Shown: positions 51,992 through 56,914 of the stretch, in pieces | How the letters are laid out: each line of letters opens with the position of its first letter | How positions within the stretch are numbered: the first letter of the stretch is position 1 | NCBI GenBank assembly: GCA_011523705.1 | Contig: WTGC01000052.1 | Coordinates: 1 to 56,914 of the forward strand | Reading direction: 5' to 3' | DNA length: 56,914 bases | DNA from: Chloroflexota bacterium | GTDB taxonomy: Bacteria; Chloroflexota; Anaerolineae; Aggregatilineales; Phototrophicaceae | Program-made: the position numbers and the translations under genes | Notes under the pieces: generated by a model | Told to the model about the DNA's origin: nothing | Seen by the model: the letters and a program-made list of their open reading frames with translations, nothing else | Databases searched by the model: none

Positions 51992-53761
51992 TCACTCCCG
52001 CAAATTCCGATAATAGATCTCGGCGTACAAGCCCGACTTTTGCAGCAGCTCCTCATGCGTGCCGGCGGCGGCGACGCGCCCGCCTTGCAGGACGAGCACC
52101 TTGTCCGCCATACGCACCGTGCTCAGGCGCTGCGCGATGATGAAAGAGGTGCGGCCTTCCATCAGACGCTCCAGCGCGATCTGAATCAGTCGTTCCGTTT
52201 CCGTATCGACGCTCGATGTCGCGTCATCGAGCAGCAGAATGCGGGGATTCTTGAGCAAGGCGCGGGCGATGGCGATGCGCTGCTTCTGCCCACCGGAGAG
52301 GGTCACGCCGCGTTCGCCGACTTCGGTATTGTAGCCGGCCGGCATCGCCATGATGAAGTCATGGGCTTGCGCCGCCTTTGCCGCCTCGATCACATCCTTT
52401 TCGTCCACGTCTTCCAGCCCAAAAGCGATATTCTCGCGGATGCTCGCGGCGAATAGTACGGTCTCTTGCAGGACGATCCCGATCTGGTCCCGCAGCGAAT
52501 TTAATGTCACATCACGCACATCAATGCCATCAACGGTAATCCGCCCGCTGGTGACGTCATAGAAGCGCGGCATCAGGTTGATGATGGTGGATTTGCCCGA
52601 GCCGGTCGCGCCAAGCAGCGCCACCACTTCGCCGGCATCAGCCTGAAAATTGAGCTTGTCCAGCACGACGCGCTGATTGAAATATGAAAACGACACATCC
52701 TCAAAGCGGACTCGCCCGGTGATCGGCGGCAGTTTGCGGGCGTCTGGCGAATCAACGACTTCAGACGTCGCATCCAGGATGGAATAAATGCGTTCGCCCG
52801 CCGCCGATGCCATCGCCACCGCCGGGACGATCACTCCCAAACGGCGAACTGGCGCGATCAACTGCCCCAGATAGGTGGTGAACGCCACCAACTCGCCCAG
52901 GGTCAGATCCCCTTGAATGACGAGCCGGCCGCCCAGCCAGATGATGACGACCGTGCTCAAGCTGGCGATGAAATCGAGCAGAGGGATATGCTTGGTCGAT
53001 GCCGAGACTTGCGCCTGCGCCAGCTGAAACCACTTGGCGTTTTCCTCTTCGAAGCGCTCGATCTCGGCATCTTCCTGGGCGAAGGCTTTGACAATCTTGG
53101 CGCCGCGCAGGTTTTGCTCCAGCACACTGGTCATCTCCGCCAGTTGATGCTGCAAATCGAGCGACAGGGGCCGGTAGATGCGCCCAAAGCGATAGGCGAC
53201 ATAAAGCAACAGCGGCATCAGAATCATCGAGAGCAGCGCCAGCTGCGCATTCATAAGCAGCAGCGCGACAAAGGTCAGCAGCAGCAGCGTTGAGTGCTGA
53301 AAAAGCCGCAGAATACCGCGCCCGGTCAAGAAACGGATCCGCTCCACATCGGATATCGAGCGCGCCAGCAACTGCCCGGTCTGCGCGCGGTCATGGTAGG
53401 AAAAGGAAAGGGCGCTCAGCTTCTCGTAGATGGCGTTGCGAATGTCATAGGCGACGCCTTGCGACGCCATTTCGGTTCCGCGCCCCAGCGCGAAATCCAC
53501 CAGGCACTTGGCAATGGTCAGCGCCAACAACCCCAACAGCGACGCCCCCAAGATATCCAGATTCTGCTGTATGATGCCGGCGTCGACAATCCAGCGAATC
53601 GTCTGCGGGATAAAGACCGCCAAACCATTGCTGATCAGCGCCAGAACGTAGACGCCGGCGGCGATATGACGGTACTTCTTGAGGAAGGAAAAACTGCGCA
53701 GTAAGGAACTGCTCGGCGCGCCTTGCTGAGAGAGGGGGATCTTTGCCGCGATTTTCACCAT
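51992..53761 (-). CDS. ABC exporter half-transporter, degenerate-site subunit (TM287/BmrC-like)
   Basis: A 589-residue exporter half (membrane domain about 25-330, then ATPase). Walker A GATGSGKST and signature LSGGQ are normal. Walker B reads LLLDDATS, with Asp in place of the catalytic Glu, and the H-loop is IIAQRLS, with Gln for His. These are the substitutions of the non-hydrolysing site of heterodimeric exporters. The partner at 49222 supplies the good Walker B and the altered signature. ATG 53761 (MVKIAAKIPLSQQG) is chosen over the longer frame to 53848. In most such pairs the two genes are adjacent; here about 1 kb of cassette separates them. No peptidase domain is present. Confidence 0.93.
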   Translation of the reverse strand: MVKIAAKIPLSQQGAPSSSLLRSFSFLKKYRHIAAGVYVLALISNGLAVFIPQTIRWIVDAGIIQQNLDILGASLLGLLALTIAKCLVDFALGRGTEMASQGVAYDIRNAIYEKLSALSFSYHDRAQTGQLLARSISDVERIRFLTGRGILRLFQHSTLLLLTFVALLLMNAQLALLSMILMPLLLYVAYRFGRIYRPLSLDLQHQLAEMTSVLEQNLRGAKIVKAFAQEDAEIERFEEENAKWFQLAQAQVSASTKHIPLLDFIASLSTVVIIWLGGRLVIQGDLTLGELVAFTTYLGQLIAPVRRLGVIVPAVAMASAAGERIYSILDATSEVVDSPDARKLPPITGRVRFEDVSFSYFNQRVVLDKLNFQADAGEVVALLGATGSGKSTIINLMPRFYDVTSGRITVDGIDVRDVTLNSLRDQIGIVLQETVLFAASIRENIAFGLEDVDEKDVIEAAKAAQAHDFIMAMPAGYNTEVGERGVTLSGGQKQRIAIARALLKNPRILLLDDATSSVDTETERLIQIALERLMEGRTSFIIAQRLSTVRMADKVLVLQGGRVAAAGTHEELLQKSGLYAEIYYRNLRE

Positions 53762-53848
53762 ACAGTACGAGCGTCGAGCGATGCCCTCCCGCAAACTATC
53801 ATTTGATTTTTGTTGCGCTCCGTAAGCTATGCGCGAGAGCAGCAACAC

Positions 53849-53984
53849 TGTAGGGGCGTCTCGCTGAGACGCCCAAAGTATAAGTCACATTTCACGGGCG
53901 TTTCGGCGCCGCGCGTAGGTCGCGTAGGGCACGTAGACATCGCCCTTCGACACTGACCGCCGACACCGCGGGCCAAACGCCCCA
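53849..53984. repeat. Family A element plus long composite repeat
   Basis: TGTAGGGGCGTCTCGCTGAG plus ACGCCC (53849-53874) is an empty hairpin. A larger element at 53896-53984 has outer arms GGGCGTTTCGG and CAAACGCCCC, and inside it the long module GGGCACGTAGACATCGCCC plus TTCGACACTGACC. This long form equals the short CGTAGACACTG with 13 extra bases between two GACA repeats. With these elements removed, the 363-base gap 53762-54124 holds nothing I recognise. Confidence 0.7.
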
Positions 53985-54124
53985 ACAGACCACATCTGCG
54001 CGGCGAACTTCGCTTCGCCGCTGCTTACCTTACCGCTTTTTTTTAGAGCGCAAAAGTGCTAGTTCAAATCCGCGGTCGCTCACCTGCCGTCAGGCGCAGT
54101 CGACCTCGTCTGTCTCGCGCGAAC

Positions 54125-56053
54125 TCAATATCGCCGCGGCAGCCAAACGGTCATTTCGCTGATGCCGCGGTTGTTCCAGGCGTAGTAGGGAATCAGCGTG
54201 ATATCGAGGTCTTCTTCCCGCTCGCCACCCGCTTCACGGTATAGGGCATTTGATCCATTGCGCTCGGTGATGTGGCGGGCGACACCTTTGATCGCCATGA
54301 CGCCGCCGAGCAGATCGTCTTCCCGGCTCGCGGTCAGCCCCATATCGTCCGGCGCGTAGACATCCAGGATCGAAACGCCTTCGGGTAGATCAAGGCCTTC
54401 CAAGCAATAGACCAGCGGACCGCGCATGACCGCGACGTGATTGCGGATCTCCTCGGCCTTGGGATGCGCCTTGATCAAGCGCGGCCGCATCGGCAGACTC
54501 AACTCGATGACATCGCCCGCCTGCCAGGCGCGCTTGATTTCAACATAGCTCGCCGGCGCAAGCGGCCGGTCGCTGGCTTCGCCGTTGACGCGCAAGCCGG
54601 CCGCGTCGCACCAGCCGGGTATCCGCAGCATCAAGGCGACTTCATGCGCCGGCGCCGCGTCGATCGAAATGCGCACGACATCGTCCCAGGGATACTCGGT
54701 CCGCTGCGTCAGCCCCATCTCCGAGCCATCCGCTAGTATTGTGCTCACGCTGCTGCTGCCATAAAGATGCACCCAGAGCGCGTCATCAGAGCTGCTGTAA
54801 ACCCAATTGTGCAGCAGTGCGATTGTGCGCGCGGTATTCGTCGGGCAACAGTAGCAGCGCGATATGAACCAGCGCTCGTAGGCGTCTTGACTCAGCAGCG
54901 GATGTTCGGCGCCATACCAGCGCAGCGGATTCGTATAACAGAAGGTGACGCCATCCAGGCTCATCGACGAAAGCATGGAATTGTAAAGCACGAGTTCGAC
55001 GACATCGCTGTATTTGGCATCGCCGGTCAAATTCAGCAGGCGCCAATTCCACATGGCGTTGGCGATATTGGCGCAAGTCTCGTTATAGGCGGTGGCGTTG
55101 GGCAGCGAGTATTCGTAGCCGAAAGCCTCGTGCACATCGCTGGCGCTGCCGCCAAATTCGGGACGCTCCGAAGCGCCGTGGTGCTGCGCTGAAGTGCCGC
55201 CGGTGATGTACATTTTGCTGTGGACTGCATTCTCCCAGATGCGTTGCAAGCCCGCCATCAGCGCCTCTTCGCCGGTTTCCGCCACGACATCCGCCGCGCC
55301 GCAATAGAGATAGCCGGCGGTAACCGCATGGCCGACCGCGCGTGTCTCTTCGCGCAAAGGCACCATTGCCTGATTTTGGTCGCCACCGCCCGGCTGCGAG
55401 CCACGCATGTCGACGAAGCAAGCCGCCAATTCCAGGTAGCGCTCGTCTCCCGTGACGCGATACAAATCGACCGCGCCCATCGTATTGGAGGGGTTGAAGC
55501 CGAAGTGCGCCAATTCGGGCGGGCGCGGCATGAACAGATCGTAGAGATAATCGGCTTGCTTGATCGCAATCTCGAGGAAATTACGCTTGCCGGAGACGCG
55601 ATGATGGACGGCGGCGGCGGTCAGCAAGTGGCCCATGTTATAGAGTTCGTGGTCGCGATGGTTGGTCCAGTATTCTTTGCCGTCCAGCTGCATCGGCGTG
55701 CTGATATAGCCGTCTTCTTCTTGCGCCGCCGCGATCACTTCAATGAGCGGGTCCAATTGGTCGATAATCGACTGCTCTTTGGTGATGCCATAGACGTGCG
55801 CGCAAGCCTCCATGTATTTGTAGCAGTCGCCATCGCTCCACATCGTGCCCTTGCGTTCGCCTGCCTGCTGCCCGGCGGCGACAGCGAAGTTGCTGAAGAC
55901 AGCGCCGTTTTCCGGCTCGTCAAGCGCCTCGCGCATGCTGGGCAATATCGTCTCGCGGCAGAGCTGATGCAGCCGCCCCCAAAAGCCGTCGTTCCAATGG
56001 ACGGCGTCGTGTTCGAGCGGTTGCAGTTTGTTGTGCTTCGATATGGTTTGCAT
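54125..56053 (-). CDS. GH127 family glycosidase (beta-L-arabinofuranosidase type, DUF1680)
   Basis: A 642-residue enzyme of the GH127 family. An N-terminal (alpha/alpha)6 barrel begins WNDGFWGRLHQLCRETILPS and includes QEEDGYISTP. The zinc-site pattern of this family is visible: Glu and Cys in YNETCANIANAMWNW, and two Cys in SRCYCCPTNTAR, where the second-site Cys is the nucleophile in the studied Bifidobacterium enzyme. C-terminal beta domains follow (LRIPGWCDAAGLRVNGE). No signal peptide, so cytoplasmic. A sugar ABC permease lies downstream in the window's last bases on the same strand, upstream in transcription; they may belong to one arabinoside-use locus. Confidence 0.92.
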   Translation of the reverse strand: MQTISKHNKLQPLEHDAVHWNDGFWGRLHQLCRETILPSMREALDEPENGAVFSNFAVAAGQQAGERKGTMWSDGDCYKYMEACAHVYGITKEQSIIDQLDPLIEVIAAAQEEDGYISTPMQLDGKEYWTNHRDHELYNMGHLLTAAAVHHRVSGKRNFLEIAIKQADYLYDLFMPRPPELAHFGFNPSNTMGAVDLYRVTGDERYLELAACFVDMRGSQPGGGDQNQAMVPLREETRAVGHAVTAGYLYCGAADVVAETGEEALMAGLQRIWENAVHSKMYITGGTSAQHHGASERPEFGGSASDVHEAFGYEYSLPNATAYNETCANIANAMWNWRLLNLTGDAKYSDVVELVLYNSMLSSMSLDGVTFCYTNPLRWYGAEHPLLSQDAYERWFISRCYCCPTNTARTIALLHNWVYSSSDDALWVHLYGSSSVSTILADGSEMGLTQRTEYPWDDVVRISIDAAPAHEVALMLRIPGWCDAAGLRVNGEASDRPLAPASYVEIKRAWQAGDVIELSLPMRPRLIKAHPKAEEIRNHVAVMRGPLVYCLEGLDLPEGVSILDVYAPDDMGLTASREDDLLGGVMAIKGVARHITERNGSNALYREAGGEREEDLDITLIPYYAWNNRGISEMTVWLPRRY

Positions 56054-56181
56054 AAATCCTGTGCCTCCTGTCAGGTCCGCGGCTTATTTCCGCTTAGTCT
56101 TCCAATTGATGGCGGCGCTTCAGTCTTTTATTATCCTTTCGCAGTGCCACATTCTGCCAGCACATGCACAAGGAATGCTGA

Positions 56182-56604
56182 ATGAGACTGGGCTGGTCGG
56201 TGCTTTGCAGAGACTTTGAACAACACGAAGACGGAACTGTGACGTTGAAGGAGGTGTTCGCGGATTCCGTTCTTCGCATTGAAATAGCAGAGCCGCCGCC
56301 CCTACAAGCATCACTAAACCCACCTGTCATCTTGCTTTCGTATTGGTTCAGAGAATCCGAATCGGACAAGAGAAGATACCCCGCAGTGCTGCGAATACTG
56401 TCCCCCGACGACAATCAAACTTTGGCAGAATGGCACTTCGGAATCGATTTTATGTTGTCTGATGGTCGTTTCACGAGATTCCAACTGGACGAACTAGAAT
56501 TCGTCGGCGCAGGATTGTACGAGCTTCATATTGAAGTACTGGAGTTCGGCGAGTGGAATCTGCTATCTCGGAATGGCATCCTTGTGAGCGATACGCTATC
56601 ATAA
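56182..56604 (+). CDS. Unnamed ~140-residue protein, copy C of a three-member family
   Basis: A 140-residue protein, diverged from copies A and B but with the same skeleton: MRLGWSVLCRDF at the start, ILLSYWFRES, RILSPDD, FVGAGLYELHI and FGEWNLLS. Cys9 and the Gly-Glu-Trp near the end are kept. AAGGA precedes the ATG. It is divergent from the GH127 gene and followed after 27 bases by a 59-residue basic protein. The pattern of unnamed protein plus small basic protein thus holds three times in 8.3 kb, although this copy is 2.3 kb from the nearest exporter gene. Closest to the DUF6941-like look of the three. Confidence 0.7.
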   Translation: MRLGWSVLCRDFEQHEDGTVTLKEVFADSVLRIEIAEPPPLQASLNPPVILLSYWFRESESDKRRYPAVLRILSPDDNQTLAEWHFGIDFMLSDGRFTRFQLDELEFVGAGLYELHIEVLEFGEWNLLSRNGILVSDTLS

Positions 56605-56631
56605 GCTTGGACGCCTAATGGAGAAATCGCC

Positions 56632-56811
56632 GTGAAACGAAACAATTGGGTCACTGGCAACACACCCATCACCGAGTATCGCGTGGATTCAAAAGGCATC
56701 CACCTCATACGCTCGACGATGTCGGGCGAAAAACCAAAGGACGACCCCAAGCCGCGCGCCAACGACCCCAAGCCAGGCAAAGGCGGCGACAAGCCCAATA
56801 AGCCGGAGTAG
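56632..56811 (+). CDS. Small basic protein paired with copy C
   Basis: A 59-residue protein starting at GTG 56632, with GGAG nine bases upstream. The N-terminal half (MKRNNWVTGNTPITEYRVDS) is mixed, and the C-terminal half is a Lys/Pro/Asp/Gly-rich low-complexity tail (DDPKPRANDPKPGKGGDKPN). It lacks the LKRLAPRRP motif of the other three small proteins but has the same length, order and charged tail. Function unknown. It may be a fast-evolving member of the same class. Confidence 0.6.
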   Translation: MKRNNWVTGNTPITEYRVDSKGIHLIRSTMSGEKPKDDPKPRANDPKPGKGGDKPNKPE

Positions 56812-56822
56812 CGCGCTCGCCA

Positions 56823-56914
56823 TTACTTGTACCCCGTAAACACCACACCCTGAATGAAGTGCTTCTGCGCGAAGAAGAAGACGATGATCAGCGGCAGCAT
56901 CACCACCAGCGAGA
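56823..56914 (-). CDS. Carbohydrate ABC transporter permease, C-terminal fragment (MalG type)
   Basis: The last 29 codons and stop of a gene that runs off the window edge. The peptide ends LIIVFFFAQKHFIQGVVFTG then YK. The FxQKxFIxG motif is the usual C-terminus of MalG-type sugar permeases, so the assignment is good despite the length. It is the likely upstream partner of the GH127 gene on this strand, with the small copy C cassette lying on the opposite strand between them. Confidence 0.82.
   Translation of the reverse strand, partial: SLVVMLPLIIVFFFAQKHFIQGVVFTGYK

Overview
The window looks like a piece of chromosome from a free-living or host-associated heterotroph. I infer Chloroflexota (Anaerolineae or Caldilineae type), without a marker gene to prove it. 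The inference rests on about 60% G+C in most genes, many sugar and oligopeptide ABC importers, several Gfo/Idh/MocA oxidoreductases, a PhyH dioxygenase, GH116 and GH127 glycosidases, S9 peptidases, and many short palindromic repeats between genes. No rRNA, tRNA, CRISPR array, phage or insertion sequence was seen.

Layout. 1-5.6 kb: two sugar ABC permeases, a GH116 beta-glucosidase-like enzyme and a glycosylasparaginase-like Ntn hydrolase, probably one glycan-use locus. 5.7-8.8 kb: a secreted protein with an in-frame stop in its signal peptide, an orphan antitoxin-like gene, and zwf. 8.9-12.4 kb: four tandem two-domain VOC (glyoxalase-fold) paralogues. 12.5-16.6 kb: a large membrane protein and a PhyH dioxygenase. 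16.7-24.9 kb: a peptide-use operon (binding protein, two permeases, a DPP4-like and a prolyl-oligopeptidase-like peptidase) with no ATPase genes of its own. 25.2-29.4 kb: a SnoaL-like protein, a YjhG/YagF-type sugar-acid dehydratase and an SDR. 29.5-31.6 kb: an A+T-rich restriction-modification pair. 31.7-34.3 kb: a SulP-STAS-cyclic-nucleotide-binding transporter and a small membrane protein. 34.4-44.4 kb: a complete second Opp-type importer surrounded by three Gfo/Idh/MocA dehydrogenases, probably for oligosaccharides. 44.6-48.4 kb: a Rieske protein, an amidohydrolase, a TIM-barrel sugar epimerase and an SDR epimerase.

The least explained region is 48.5-56.8 kb. An asymmetric heterodimeric ABC exporter (one ATP site degenerate) has its two half-genes separated by a cassette made of a ~140-residue protein and two tandem 64-65-residue basic, proline-rich proteins. 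A second copy of the pair lies just beyond the exporter, and a diverged third copy lies 8 kb away after a GH127 enzyme. The repeated pairing of this unnamed protein family with a tiny basic protein is my best candidate for an undescribed system. The window ends in the C-terminus of another sugar ABC permease.

Two intergenic palindrome families, one ending in TGTAGGGGCGA and one based on CCCCATCCCCCGGCCCCTTCC, recur throughout. A common module with the core CGTAGACACTG appears inside the loops of both, as if a small element had inserted into unrelated hairpins.
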